This document shows positions 10,175 through 19,179 of a stretch of 64,000 bases of DNA, piece by piece. Origin of the DNA: Elizabethkingia occulta (lineage in GTDB: Bacteria; Bacteroidota; Bacteroidia; Flavobacteriales; Weeksellaceae); contig NZ_MAHX01000020.1 of NCBI RefSeq assembly GCF_002023715.1, positions 1 to 64,000 on the forward strand. The letters are read 5' to 3'. Every line of letters begins with the position of its first letter. The stretch's first letter is position 1. The position numbers were made by a program, and so were the translations under genes. The notes beneath the pieces are model-generated. The model did not search any database. It was not told the origin of the DNA and saw nothing but the letters and a program-made list of their open reading frames with translations.

Positions 10175-10612
10175 GGTTTTTATTTAAATAGTGTTTAATA
10201 TTAATAAAAAAAATAAAATGAATGTTTATTTTTTATTAAATATTTTCATTGCATAATTTTTCAATATTTATTCTTTAATATTTTTTATTATTATGTTTTT
10301 ATTTGTTTTTATTGTTATATTTTTTATTTAAATAATAAGTTATTTGATATGGAAAATTTTCATGTAAAAAATAATTAGTAATTACCTTTTTTATGTTTTA
10401 TTTTTAGTGTTAGATCCCATTGTGTTATCTGTTTTTAAATGTTTTAGGCATTATTTACGTCTGATTTTAAGAAGTGAGAAGTTGTAAATTTTGTCGGTTA
10501 TAATTGACTAATAAATGAGATCAATTTGCTGTTTTTGTTGTAAATGAAAATTTTATAGTAAAAAAATGGCATACAACTTGTTTATTCAGATTTAATTCTA
10601 AACATATTAAAT
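10175..10612. other. Very AT-rich divergent intergenic region
   Basis: A 438-base spacer between the minus-strand susC and the plus-strand lipoprotein at 10613. It is dominated by A/T runs and must hold both promoters. I saw no exact TAnnTTTG element placed convincingly for either gene, no hairpin and no coding potential. Confidence 0.5.
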
Positions 10613-11179
10613 ATGAAAACTTATATCTCGGCTCTACTTTTAGCAGGAGCAACTTTAACGGCTGTTTCTTGCGACAGGAATAATGATACGCAAGTTGTAA
10701 ACGATCAGGATACAATTGCTTTGGTAACTGAGACAACTGTTTCTTTTTCTAAAGGGAATGGATATCAGGTATCTGTACCATTTCAAAAAAATATCCCGAC
10801 AGGGGATAATGTATTTATTTACAGATTAGAAAGTGTTTCAAACGGGCAAAATGTTTGGCAGTTAATTCCAAGAACATATTATGCATTTAGTGCAGATGGA
10901 ACTACTAGCAGACAAATTGATTTTGATTTTAATTTTCGTGTAAGTGGAGTAACATTCTTTGCCGGAGGTACTTTTAATAAAGATAATCCTGAAAGCTATG
11001 TAGCTCCTGTTTTACAGAATCAGAGATTCAGAGCTGTTATTGTTCCAGGTAATATGTCTGCATCCGCACAAGCAAGTACTAAAGGAAATGTTGGGACTTC
11101 ACCTGTGAACTATCAGGACTATAATGCAGTAGTTAAATACTATAATATTAAAGAATCGGATGTACAGATTTTGAAATAG
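10613..11179 (+). CDS. Hypothetical lipoprotein
   Basis: A 188-residue protein I do not recognize. It begins with a lipoprotein signal whose lipobox ends at Cys20 (AVSC), followed by DRNNDTQ, so it is likely anchored in a membrane and exported. The body is beta-rich, with YQVSVPF and IYRLESV stretches, no obvious catalytic motif and no transmembrane segment. It is transcribed away from the neighbouring susC and ends at a strong terminator, so it is probably a single-gene unit. Function cannot be inferred from context alone. Confidence 0.75.
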   Translation: MKTYISALLLAGATLTAVSCDRNNDTQVVNDQDTIALVTETTVSFSKGNGYQVSVPFQKNIPTGDNVFIYRLESVSNGQNVWQLIPRTYYAFSADGTTSRQIDFDFNFRVSGVTFFAGGTFNKDNPESYVAPVLQNQRFRAVIVPGNMSASAQASTKGNVGTSPVNYQDYNAVVKYYNIKESDVQILK

Positions 11180-11212
11180 GAATCTGAGATAAAGGATAAA
11201 GAAAATAAATAT

Positions 11213-11239
11213 AAAAGGCTTCCAATTTGGAAGCCTTTT
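11213..11239. terminator. Bidirectional rho-independent terminator
   Basis: Perfect inverted repeat AAAAGGCTTCC / GGAAGCCTTTT around the loop AATTT, ending in T on the plus strand and A on the other side. It separates the convergent genes at 10613 (+) and 11246 (-). Confidence 0.92.
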
Positions 11240-11245
11240 CTTATT

Positions 11246-13405
11246 TTATTTTAACCCTCTGCCTTCTAGTAAAGGATCGATAGTTGGTGATTTTTCATTA
11301 AACTCCTTGAAAGTTTTATTCAGATCAACACTATTACCTACGGAAAGAATATATTTACGGAAGCGATCTCCATTTTCACGGGTTAGTCCGCCATGTTTTT
11401 CAATCCAGTCATATGCATTGAAGTCTAACATCTCCGACCACATATAAGCATAGTAACCTGATGCATATCCATTACTCCAAATGTGTAAAAAGTATGGAGA
11501 GTGATATCTCGTAGGAACCTCATTTACTAACAAACCATATTTTTTTAATGCCTCAGTTTCAAAATCATTTGCAGGCTTCAACTGGCTTTCAGATGTAATA
11601 CTATGCCAAGCCATATCTAATGTTGCAGCTGCTAATAATTCAGTTACAGCATAGCCTTCATTAAAGGTTTTAGATTTTTTTAGTTTATCTACTAATTCCT
11701 GTGGAATAGGCTGTTTAGTTTGATAATGAACTGCATAATTTTTTAATACTGATGGTTCCAAAGCCCAGTGTTCGTTAATCTGAGAAGGAAATTCTACAAA
11801 GTCACGAGGTACATTGGTCCCGGATAGTGTTGTATATTTCTGATCAGCAAACATACCATGAATACTATGCCCAAATTCGTGGAACATAGTTGTTACATCA
11901 TCATAGCTGATAAGTGAAGATTTTCCTGGAGCAGGTTTCTGGTAATTGAATACATTAACAATAACTGGTTTTTGTCCCAGTACATGAGACTGTTCCACAA
12001 AATTGCTCATCCATGCTCCTCCGTTTTTGTTATCACGCGTATAGAAATCCAAATAATAAATTGCTATGGATTTTCCATCTCTGTCAAATACTTCATAAGC
12101 TACAACGTCTGGATGGTATACAGGAAGATCTTTTCTTTCTTTAAATTTTAATCCGTAAAGTTTTTCTGCTGCATAGAAAACTCCTTTTTCTAATACAGTA
12201 GTTACCTCAAAATAAGGCTTAATCTGATTTTCATCCAAGTCATATTTTGCTTTTCTTACCTGCTCCGCATAGAAATTCCAGTCCCAAGGTTCTAGTTTAA
12301 ATCCTCCGTTTTGCTTATCAATCAGTTGTTGTATCTCAGAAGCTTCTTCTTTTGCTTTTTTTACAGCAGGAGCTGCTAATTTTGCTAACAGATCCATTGC
12401 AGCTTCCGGCGTTTTAGCCATCTGATCCTGTAATGCCCACTCTGAGAAACTTTTTTTGCCTAATAATTGTGCTTTTTTAAGTCTTAAGGCTGCAATTTTT
12501 TCTAAGGTAGCTCTTGTATCATTTTCATCACCTTTTTCTGCTCTTGTCCAGGCAGCTTTAAACAATTTTTCTCTTGTAGCTCTGTTTTTCAGATTTTGTA
12601 ATAAAGGTTGCTGAGTTGTGTTTTGTAATGCTAAAAGATATTTTCCGTCCTGACCTGCATTTTTAGCATCCTGAGCTGCTGCTGCAATTTCATCCTGGGA
12701 AAGACCATCCAGTTCTTTAACATCGGATACAATAAGAGCACCTGCTTTTCTTGCTGCTAAAAGCTTATTGTTAAAAGCAGAAGAAAGTGTTGCTAGTTGT
12801 CCGTTGATTTGTTTTAATTCTTGCTTTTTGGCATCAGAAAGATTGGCCCCGGCAATTTCAAATTTTTGCTCATATACTTCTACCAAACGTAGGCTTTCCT
12901 GATCCAGATTCAGACTGTTACGCTGATCATATACTTTTTTTACTCTGTTATAAAGCTTGGTGTTCAAGTAAATTTTATCGGCGTGTGCTGCAAATATCGG
13001 AGCGTACTCTTCATCTAATTTTTGTAGAGTAGGGTTAGTGTTGGCACTATTAAGATTAGAGAAAACCAATATAGCTCTTGCGTAATCACGTCCACTGGTT
13101 TCTAAAGCCAGTATTGTATTTTTAAAAGTTGGAGCTTCACTGTTATTAGCAATGGCATCAATTTCTTTTAATTGTTCCTTAATGCCATAATCGAATGCCG
13201 GCTTGAAATTTTCGTCTTTAATTTTATCAAATTCAGGCGCCTGATATTGTAAAGTACTCTTGCGAAGCAAAGGATTCTGAGACGAAACAGAATTGTTAGT
13301 AACTTTGGATGTATTATGGCTTTGGTTCATTGTTTTTTGTTGTTTAGATTGTCCTGTAGCAAATAATCCCAAAGAAATTAATGCTAAAGATGTAACTTTT
13401 CTCAT
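11246..13405 (-). CDS. dcp: M3 family metallopeptidase (peptidyl-dipeptidase Dcp type)
   Basis: A 719-residue zinc peptidase of the thimet oligopeptidase/Dcp family. The zinc site HEFGH sits near residue 508 within FHEFGHSIHGMFA, the long form characteristic of M3; a downstream Glu expected as third ligand lies in the FVEFPSQINEHW stretch. The N-terminus (LALISLGLFATG) looks like a signal peptide, suggesting a periplasmic enzyme, followed by a short Gln/Asn/Ser-rich linker. The family cleaves C-terminal dipeptides from short peptides. Length fits Dcp (about 680 residues plus signal). Single-gene unit. Confidence 0.93.
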   Translation of the reverse strand: MRKVTSLALISLGLFATGQSKQQKTMNQSHNTSKVTNNSVSSQNPLLRKSTLQYQAPEFDKIKDENFKPAFDYGIKEQLKEIDAIANNSEAPTFKNTILALETSGRDYARAILVFSNLNSANTNPTLQKLDEEYAPIFAAHADKIYLNTKLYNRVKKVYDQRNSLNLDQESLRLVEVYEQKFEIAGANLSDAKKQELKQINGQLATLSSAFNNKLLAARKAGALIVSDVKELDGLSQDEIAAAAQDAKNAGQDGKYLLALQNTTQQPLLQNLKNRATREKLFKAAWTRAEKGDENDTRATLEKIAALRLKKAQLLGKKSFSEWALQDQMAKTPEAAMDLLAKLAAPAVKKAKEEASEIQQLIDKQNGGFKLEPWDWNFYAEQVRKAKYDLDENQIKPYFEVTTVLEKGVFYAAEKLYGLKFKERKDLPVYHPDVVAYEVFDRDGKSIAIYYLDFYTRDNKNGGAWMSNFVEQSHVLGQKPVIVNVFNYQKPAPGKSSLISYDDVTTMFHEFGHSIHGMFADQKYTTLSGTNVPRDFVEFPSQINEHWALEPSVLKNYAVHYQTKQPIPQELVDKLKKSKTFNEGYAVTELLAAATLDMAWHSITSESQLKPANDFETEALKKYGLLVNEVPTRYHSPYFLHIWSNGYASGYYAYMWSEMLDFNAYDWIEKHGGLTRENGDRFRKYILSVGNSVDLNKTFKEFNEKSPTIDPLLEGRGLK

Positions 13406-13474
13406 AGTTCGGTTGTCTAATTATATATGTAGCGAAAGTTACGTATTTTTTAAGTTAACCTAAATCTGTATGAT

Positions 13475-14275
13475 ATGAAAAAATTAAGTATTCTGGCAAT
13501 TGCCTTAGTTGTGTTCCAATCCTGTATTAAAGTGAAATCAGGGGAGGGAGCCGTAATAAGTTTTACTGATGTAAAAGGAACAGGTCCAGTTACAGATAAA
13601 ACCTATTCTGGGGATTTTAATTCTATAGAAGTAAGCTCCGGACTGGATGCTGAAGTTATAAAATCAGGAACAGAAAAAGTAGTTATTTCTGCACCTTCAG
13701 ATCTTCAGGATTTGATATTGGTAGAGAATAACGGTGGAGATTTGCATATACATTATAAAAGTGGTTTCAGAATTAATCTGTCTACCAAAAATGTGAAAGT
13801 TAAGATCTTTGCTAAAGATTTTAGCAGTATCAAAGCCAACTCTTCTGCAGATGTTATTGTTAAAGATAAATTTACTCAGGATAAAATGAGTATCTCTACA
13901 ACCAATAGCGGTAGTCTGGAAGGAGACTTTGAAGCGAATAGTATGGACATTAAATCCAACAGCAGTGGTTCTTATAAAGGAACGATCTGGGCTCTAAATG
14001 CTACGCTGGGAGCATCTTCTTCCGGTGATATTTTTGTAAAAGGAAAAGTAAAAGATTTTAGTGCAAGTGCATCATCTTCTGCAACAATTAATGCAAAAGA
14101 TGTTCAGGCAGAAAAGGCTCGTGTAGAAGCATCCAGCTCAGGTGATGTTTTGGTTTCAGTGACTAAAGAAGCTAACGCCAGTGCCTCTTCCAGTGGAGAT
14201 GTAGTTATCTATAGAAACGGTAATCCATCTATTAGTAAAAATGAGAGCAGCAGCGGGAGTGTAACAATCCGCTAA
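13475..14275 (+). CDS. GIN domain (DUF2807) lipoprotein
   Basis: A 266-residue lipoprotein with lipobox ending Cys17 (VFQSC). The body shows the repeating short-strand pattern of the head GIN/DUF2807 beta-helix: recurring SSGD, SSADV and SSGSV turns every 16-20 residues, which is the signature of an adhesin-like right-handed beta-helix. The molecular role of the family is not established. Its stop codon region overlaps by four bases with the end of the convergent antiporter gene, so no room is left for a separate terminator. Confidence 0.88.
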   Translation: MKKLSILAIALVVFQSCIKVKSGEGAVISFTDVKGTGPVTDKTYSGDFNSIEVSSGLDAEVIKSGTEKVVISAPSDLQDLILVENNGGDLHIHYKSGFRINLSTKNVKVKIFAKDFSSIKANSSADVIVKDKFTQDKMSISTTNSGSLEGDFEANSMDIKSNSSGSYKGTIWALNATLGASSSGDIFVKGKVKDFSASASSSATINAKDVQAEKARVEASSSGDVLVSVTKEANASASSSGDVVIYRNGNPSISKNESSSGSVTIR

Positions 14276-16107
14276 CTTTCTATATCTACCCAGTGCTGGT
14301 CATCGAAAGATATATTATCGTCTTTCAGCAATTCGGCTTCACGTTCCAAGGCTTCCTTGATAGTGAAGGTTGGAGTTTCTTTTAATCTTTCTTTGGCCAG
14401 ACGGCGTGTAGATAATTTATCAATAATTTCGAAACGGTGCCCTATTCTACGAGCTGCATATCGGCGCATACCTGCGGCTTGAAGGATATCTACTCCCATA
14501 TTTACAGCCGTTCCTAATGTTTCGCGGTAAATATTCTCAACACCTTTGTTCAGAAAGTCGTAATTGTCAAGTCTGTTTCTTGCACGGACAAATATTTTGA
14601 GATGTGGAAATTGTTTTCTCGCAATCTGGATAATTGTATAATTGTCTTCAGGGCTGTCAAGACATAAAACTAATATTTTAGCTTTTTCGGCACCGGCAAC
14701 TCTTAGCAGTTCCGTTCGGGTAGCATCACCGTAAAAAACCTTCAGCCCGTTATCTCTTAACATTCTTACTCTATCCGAGTCATGATCCAGAATAGTAGCC
14801 TGAAAGCCATTGACTTTTAAAAGACGGCCTACAGTACTTCCAAAGTGGCCGTATCCTACGATGATAATTTTGTTTTCACCAAACATTCCGTCATTTTTAT
14901 GGGGATCATCACTTACTTTTACATTGAAATAAGGATCTATAAGCTTTTCATTGATTAATAGTAGTATCGGTGTAATACACATAGTGATGGCTACTACAGC
15001 CATCAACTGGGAATTAAGCTCCTCATTAATCAGATAAAGTTTGGTGGAGAAGCTGAGGAGTACAAGTGCGAATTCTCCTACCTGAGACAAACCGAGAGAC
15101 ATTAGCAGATTCTGTTCTATACTCATTTTAAAGACCTTTCCGATACAAAAAAGTATCGCAAACTTTACAATGAGGATGATAGCAACAACGGAAAATATAA
15201 ATAAAGGATCATCCTTAATAACGTTAAAGTTAATGGTAGATCCTACGCTAACAAAGAATACAGCGAGTAAAAGTCCCCGAAATGGATTTATGTTGCTTTC
15301 CAGTTCGTGTCTGAACTCGGAATTAGCAAGCATAACACCTGCTAAAAATGCTCCTAGTGCAGGGGAAAGTCCGATTAATGTCATTAGATGTGAAACACCA
15401 ACGACTAAAAATAGGGAAGTAGCAGTGAGAAGTTCATTCATTCCTGAAGAAGAAACGTAACGAAGAAAAGGCACAAAAATATAACGACCTAATATAATAA
15501 GAATCCCTACACCAATGAGTACCGAAAAAGGTTTCATCCAGTTGGGAAGCATGTTGATAAGTAGCGCCGAATGATTCACCTGATCCATATCCGGATTAGC
15601 AATCCAGGGAAGAAAGGCTAAGATTGGAATAACTGCAATGTCTTGTAATAAAAGAATTGAGAAAGAGGCTTCGCCTGCGGCCGTATTAAATAAGTTTTTT
15701 TCCTTTAATGTCTGTAGAACAATGGCGGTGGAAGATAAGGCGAAACATAATGCCATCGTAATTGCTATCTTATAATACCATCCTGTCCAGAAGAATATGA
15801 GAAATAAAAATGCTGTTGTTGCCAGCATCTGCATACCTCCCAATCCAAGTATGGTCCGGCGCATAGACCAGAATTTTTTAGGTTCCAGTTCCAGACCTAC
15901 AATAAACAGAAGCATAACGACACCAAATTCGGTGGCATGCATTACATCGTCTGCATTCCCTGTAAGTTTAAGCACGAAGGGACCAATAATAATACCGCCT
16001 AATATATAACCAATAACCGAACTAAATCCCAATTTTCTCACCAGAGGAACCATGATAATAGCTGCTCCTAAAAATATAAGTGTATTGGTGAATATTTGTT
16101 CGCTCAC
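14272..16107 (-). CDS. CPA2 family cation:proton antiporter, KefB/KefC-like
   Basis: A 611-residue membrane protein with about 12-13 hydrophobic segments in residues 1-380, then a cytoplasmic RCK/TrkA-N domain (about 400-520) opening with the Rossmann motif IIVGYGHFGS and later DHDSDRV and GDATR. This is the layout of glutathione-gated potassium efflux systems KefB/KefC. The KefF-like gene begins its stop four bases inside this start, so the two are translationally coupled. Family role: potassium efflux and cytoplasmic acidification under electrophile stress. Whether it binds glutathione here is unknown; many Bacteroidota lack glutathione. Confidence 0.9.
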   Translation of the reverse strand: MSEQIFTNTLIFLGAAIIMVPLVRKLGFSSVIGYILGGIIIGPFVLKLTGNADDVMHATEFGVVMLLFIVGLELEPKKFWSMRRTILGLGGMQMLATTAFLFLIFFWTGWYYKIAITMALCFALSSTAIVLQTLKEKNLFNTAAGEASFSILLLQDIAVIPILAFLPWIANPDMDQVNHSALLINMLPNWMKPFSVLIGVGILIILGRYIFVPFLRYVSSSGMNELLTATSLFLVVGVSHLMTLIGLSPALGAFLAGVMLANSEFRHELESNINPFRGLLLAVFFVSVGSTINFNVIKDDPLFIFSVVAIILIVKFAILFCIGKVFKMSIEQNLLMSLGLSQVGEFALVLLSFSTKLYLINEELNSQLMAVVAITMCITPILLLINEKLIDPYFNVKVSDDPHKNDGMFGENKIIIVGYGHFGSTVGRLLKVNGFQATILDHDSDRVRMLRDNGLKVFYGDATRTELLRVAGAEKAKILVLCLDSPEDNYTIIQIARKQFPHLKIFVRARNRLDNYDFLNKGVENIYRETLGTAVNMGVDILQAAGMRRYAARRIGHRFEIIDKLSTRRLAKERLKETPTFTIKEALEREAELLKDDNISFDDQHWVDIES

Positions 16108-16628
16108 GTGTTTAATGCTAATTTTCTGATGTTTTTACACTGATGATTCAATTCATGATCTGAAAGCTGATCCGAATTATAAATTATAATAATATCCTCT
16201 ACAGAGACAAGATTAATCTTCAGACTTTGGGTAAGTGTTTTAATATAATCTTCGGCCGGATTTCCATATATCCCGTCAGGTGTATAGGCATTTTGAGAAC
16301 CTCCCGTAGTCAATACAATATAGGCTTTTTTTCCTTTTACAGGACTTGTGTCAGGACCGGATAGCCACTTCATATCAAAGACTTCATCTATCCATAACTT
16401 CAGTAAAGGAGGCATACCAAACCAGATCATCGGAAAATGGAATATAATGGTATCATATACCATCAGTCTTTTTCTCTCTTTAAATGCAGCAATATTGAAA
16501 TCGGGATATTCTTCATAAAGATCCCGGAAAGTAACATTCTCAATGTTCTGATATGCTTCAATAAGCCTGATGTTGGCTTTAGAATATTCAAAATAAGGAT
16601 GAGCAAATATTACCAGCGTTTTGTCCAA
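16104..16628 (-). CDS. KefF-like NAD(P)H-dependent oxidoreductase
   Basis: A 174-residue flavodoxin-fold protein of the NQO1/KefF family. It starts with the typical strand and phosphate loop TLVIFAHPYFEYSKAN, followed by YDTIIFHFPMIWFGMPPLLK and the LTTGGSQNAY loop that contacts FMN. In enterobacteria KefF is an ancillary subunit required for full KefC activity and also a quinone reductase. Here the gene overlaps the start of the KefC-like antiporter by four bases, giving the same partner order, so a regulatory complex is a reasonable inference. Confidence 0.9.
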   Translation of the reverse strand: MDKTLVIFAHPYFEYSKANIRLIEAYQNIENVTFRDLYEEYPDFNIAAFKERKRLMVYDTIIFHFPMIWFGMPPLLKLWIDEVFDMKWLSGPDTSPVKGKKAYIVLTTGGSQNAYTPDGIYGNPAEDYIKTLTQSLKINLVSVEDIIIIYNSDQLSDHELNHQCKNIRKLALNT

Positions 16629-16700
16629 TGTTGTACATTTCTGGTAAATTTACTGAAAATCAGCTAGAAAAGCAATGGGAATTCAGCAGGGATTATAGTA

Positions 16701-17504
16701 TTACCAGCCACCGCTGGCTCCACCACCACCAAAAGAACCGCCGCCGCCAAATCCGCCGAATCCACCGCCTCCGGAAGAACCTCCTCCAAAGGAGCCACCG
16801 CCGCCACCGAATCCGCCAGGGAAGAATATACCACCTGGGAATATACTGCGCCCTCTGCGGGAAAGTGTAACATCGTCGTCGTCATATCTTCCGCCACCAC
16901 CTTTACCGCCCTGGTTCATGACAATAATAACAATGATAATGATGAAAATAAGAATAAGGAAAGAAGAAGAATTACCTCTTTTTTCTTCCGGAGCTTTTTT
17001 CTGGGGTTTAAATTTCCCCTGAACAGCTTCCATAATAGCGGAAGTACCTCTGTCTATACCATTATACCATTGTCCTTGTTTGAAAGAAGGTGTAACAAGA
17101 TAATCCAGTATTTGTTTGGCTGTAGATGCTGTAATGTATTGCTCTACGGCCCGTCCTTGCTGTATGGACATTGTGCGGTCTTCCGTAGCAATAAGAAAGA
17201 CAACACCATTATTAACTCCTTTCTGTCCTATTTTCCATTTTTCACCATAGCGTGCGGCCAGATAGTTTACATCTTCGCCACTGGTATTTGGCAGAATAAT
17301 GACTTCTATTTCTGTGGAAGTAGAATCAGCAAACTTTATAAGTTTATTGTTCAGTGCATCTTTCTCCTGTTGGGTAAGCAGTCCCACTTTATCATATACA
17401 GGATAAAGGATGTCCGGCTTTGGCAGAATGTTCTGAGCCGAAAGCAAGCTGTAGAAACCTATGAAGATATAGGTGAAAAATAACTTAAGAGAAGCTGATC
17501 TCAT
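16701..17504 (-). CDS. TPM domain protein with Gly-rich tail (YgcG-like)
   Basis: A 267-residue envelope protein. A signal peptide (about 1-23, ending LSAQ) is followed by a TPM/DUF477 domain (about 28-150: VYDKVGLLT, STEIEVIILPN, GVVFLIATEDR), then one membrane helix rich in Ile/Val (about 178-194), and a C-terminal tail made almost only of Gly, Ser and Phe. This is the architecture of YgcG-type proteins. The family is linked to membrane or photosystem protein turnover in plants, but its bacterial role is unsettled. The start overlaps the upstream TPM gene by 20 bases, and LemA is first in the block. Confidence 0.88.
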   Translation of the reverse strand: MRSASLKLFFTYIFIGFYSLLSAQNILPKPDILYPVYDKVGLLTQQEKDALNNKLIKFADSTSTEIEVIILPNTSGEDVNYLAARYGEKWKIGQKGVNNGVVFLIATEDRTMSIQQGRAVEQYITASTAKQILDYLVTPSFKQGQWYNGIDRGTSAIMEAVQGKFKPQKKAPEEKRGNSSSFLILIFIIIIVIIVMNQGGKGGGGRYDDDDVTLSRRGRSIFPGGIFFPGGFGGGGGSFGGGSSGGGGFGGFGGGGSFGGGGASGGW

Positions 17505-17916
17505 TAGGGAGTTCGTTTTTGTTTTCCTGATCTGCAGGAAAATGTTTTTTCAATTCTATTCCAGTTTTTAAGAGGGCATCTCTTAGTCCCTGGAAGTAGA
17601 GTTTTTGTGCAAATTTTTTGGTGAGTTCATCATGAAGCTGATCCCAGAAGTGCTGCTGCACTTTTTCATGAATTCCTTTATCCCCAATAATTGTCAGATA
17701 TTTTTGTTCAAAACTAATATAGAAAAGTACAGCATTGCGATGTTGTGTTTTTTGCATCTCCAGTTTATGAAATGCATCAATAGCTTCCTTTGCCAGATCC
17801 TTTTCGGAATGGGTATCAATATGGACACGTATTTCTCCTGAAGAATGTTCTTCCGCTTTCTGAATGGCTTCCACAAGGGAAGCCATTTCTGTATTAGTTA
17901 AGAAGTCAGTTGTCAT
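17485..17916 (-). CDS. Cytoplasmic TPM domain protein
   Basis: A 143-residue protein that is essentially one TPM domain (SGEIRVHIDTHSEKD, AVLFYISFEQKYLTIIGDKG, LRDALLKTGIEL) without signal peptide or membrane helix. It sits two bases after lemA and overlaps the next TPM gene by 20 bases, so the three are one operon. A soluble TPM next to a membrane-bound TPM and LemA is a common arrangement in Bacteroidota; the joint function is not established. Confidence 0.87.
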   Translation of the reverse strand: MTTDFLTNTEMASLVEAIQKAEEHSSGEIRVHIDTHSEKDLAKEAIDAFHKLEMQKTQHRNAVLFYISFEQKYLTIIGDKGIHEKVQQHFWDQLHDELTKKFAQKLYFQGLRDALLKTGIELKKHFPADQENKNELPNEISFS

Positions 17917-17918
17917 AA

Positions 17919-18530
17919 TTATTCTCCTTTAAAAACATCCGGAGCTTTGCTGGCACCAGCATCAGCCTTAAAGTATGGTTTTTCTTTAAAGTTGGTAAAG
18001 TTAGCTACCACATTTGTAGGGAACTGATTTCTGTATGTGTTGTACTCTTTTGCAGCATCGTTATAGTTAACGGTTTCCATTCTGATACTGTTTTCTATAG
18101 CCGTGTATTCCGCCTGGAAGTTAATGTACTGCTGATCTGCTTTCAGGTTAGGATAGGATTCTACAACAGCCATTAGACGACTTAGTGCACCACTTAATTC
18201 TCCCTGAGCAGCTTGGAATTTTGCAATGTCAGCTTCTGTCATGTTAGTAGGATCTATTGTAACAGATGTTGCTTTAGAACGAGCCTCTACAACTTTTGTT
18301 AATGTTTCCTGCTCGAATTTGGAATAAGACTTTACTGTTCTTTCCAAATTAGGGATAAGGTTTGCTCGTTTTTGGTAAACAGTTTCAATATTAGACCATT
18401 TGCTTTGTACATTTTGGTCTTTGGTTACCAATGAGTTGTATTTTCCTACACCCCAGAAACCGATAATCGCTACAATAACTATAAGTACAATGGCGATAAC
18501 ACCCGCACTCATACATCCTTTATTTTTCAT
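17919..18530 (-). CDS. lemA: LemA family protein
   Basis: A 203-residue protein with one N-terminal membrane helix (about 7-28) and a long helical domain containing the family stretches KWSNIETVYQKRANLIPNL and ESYPNLKADQQYINFQ. It is the first gene of the lemA-TPM-TPM operon. LemA proteins have an N-out topology with a four-helix bundle; their function is unknown. The start region lies back to back with the dihydrofolate reductase gene. Confidence 0.93.
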   Translation of the reverse strand: MKNKGCMSAGVIAIVLIVIVAIIGFWGVGKYNSLVTKDQNVQSKWSNIETVYQKRANLIPNLERTVKSYSKFEQETLTKVVEARSKATSVTIDPTNMTEADIAKFQAAQGELSGALSRLMAVVESYPNLKADQQYINFQAEYTAIENSIRMETVNYNDAAKEYNTYRNQFPTNVVANFTNFKEKPYFKADAGASKAPDVFKGE

Positions 18531-18585
18531 AGTTTATCTTTTTAATGTTTAAAATTTGTTTCAATCAAAAATACAATTTTTGTGC

Positions 18586-18593
18586 TAAATTTG
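18586..18593 (+). promoter_or_regulatory. -7 promoter element TAAATTTG for dihydrofolate reductase
   Basis: Exact TAnnTTTG match 18 bases before the ATG at 18611. It lies inside the longer frame that starts at 18545, which argues that the shorter start is the real one. No well-placed -33 TTG is seen. Confidence 0.5.
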
Positions 18594-18610
18594 TAAAACA
18601 AACCTCAATA

Positions 18611-19135
18611 ATGATAACAATAGTAGTTGCAGTAGGAAAAAATAGCGAAATCGGGAAAGGAAATCAGCTGTTATGGCACCTTCCGAAAGATTTGAAACAC
18701 TTCAAAGAAATTACAAACGGACATCCTGTCATCATGGGACGTAAAACCTATGACTCTATAGGGAAAGCTTTACCTAACCGTACCAATATTGTTGTTACGA
18801 GAAAAACTGACTGGTTTGAAGAAGGTATTCTTATCGTAAATACATTGAAAGAAGCATTGAAGCATTCTAAAAAGATTGACGAAAAAGTTTTCGTAATTGG
18901 TGGAGGTGATATTTATAAGCAATGTATGGAAGTTGCAGATAGTATTGAGCTAACGCGAGTGGACGGAACGTTTGATGCAGACGTGTTCTTCCCGGAAATT
19001 AATGAGAAACAATGGCGGATTGTTCAGGAAGAATGTATTGAAAAAGATGATAAAAATGCATTTGATTTTTGTTTTCAGACCTTCGAGAGAATAAAAAAGG
19101 AAGAGAAAGGGACACAGGTAAACGCATCTGAATAA
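18611..19135 (+). CDS. folA: Dihydrofolate reductase
   Basis: A 174-residue enzyme reducing dihydrofolate to tetrahydrofolate with NADPH. The start at 18611 gives the normal MITIVVAVGKN beginning; an in-frame codon at 18545 would add 22 residues not seen in the family and would span a promoter element. Visible motifs are GKGNQLLWHLPKDLKHFK with the catalytic Asp, MGRKTYDSIG for NADPH, and VIGGGDIYKQ. The C-terminus carries a short charged tail (KKEEKGTQ) beyond the usual end. No thymidylate synthase gene is adjacent in this window. Confidence 0.95.
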   Translation: MITIVVAVGKNSEIGKGNQLLWHLPKDLKHFKEITNGHPVIMGRKTYDSIGKALPNRTNIVVTRKTDWFEEGILIVNTLKEALKHSKKIDEKVFVIGGGDIYKQCMEVADSIELTRVDGTFDADVFFPEINEKQWRIVQEECIEKDDKNAFDFCFQTFERIKKEEKGTQVNASE

Positions 19136-19154
19136 ATTTCCTGTTTAAAATTCT

Positions 19155-19162
19155 TATCTTTG
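19155..19162 (+). promoter_or_regulatory. -7 promoter element TATCTTTG
   Basis: Exact TAnnTTTG match 17 bases before the ATG at 19180. A TTG at the proper -33 distance is not evident. Confidence 0.5.
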
Positions 19163-19179
19163 CACTTCAAAATTTAAAG

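Noticed and set aside
16628-17483. Frames opposite the Gly-rich TPM gene and antisense frames at 17070-17483
   Set aside because: They arise from the GC-rich Gly codons of the real gene on the other strand; no recognizable domain, signal or promoter.
17919-18530. LemA as a sensor kinase
   Set aside because: The name has been used for a Pseudomonas sensor kinase; this protein is the small LemA family with one membrane helix and no kinase domain.
18545-18610. Longer start for dihydrofolate reductase
   Set aside because: The extra 22 residues are not in the family and the region contains an exact promoter -7 element.
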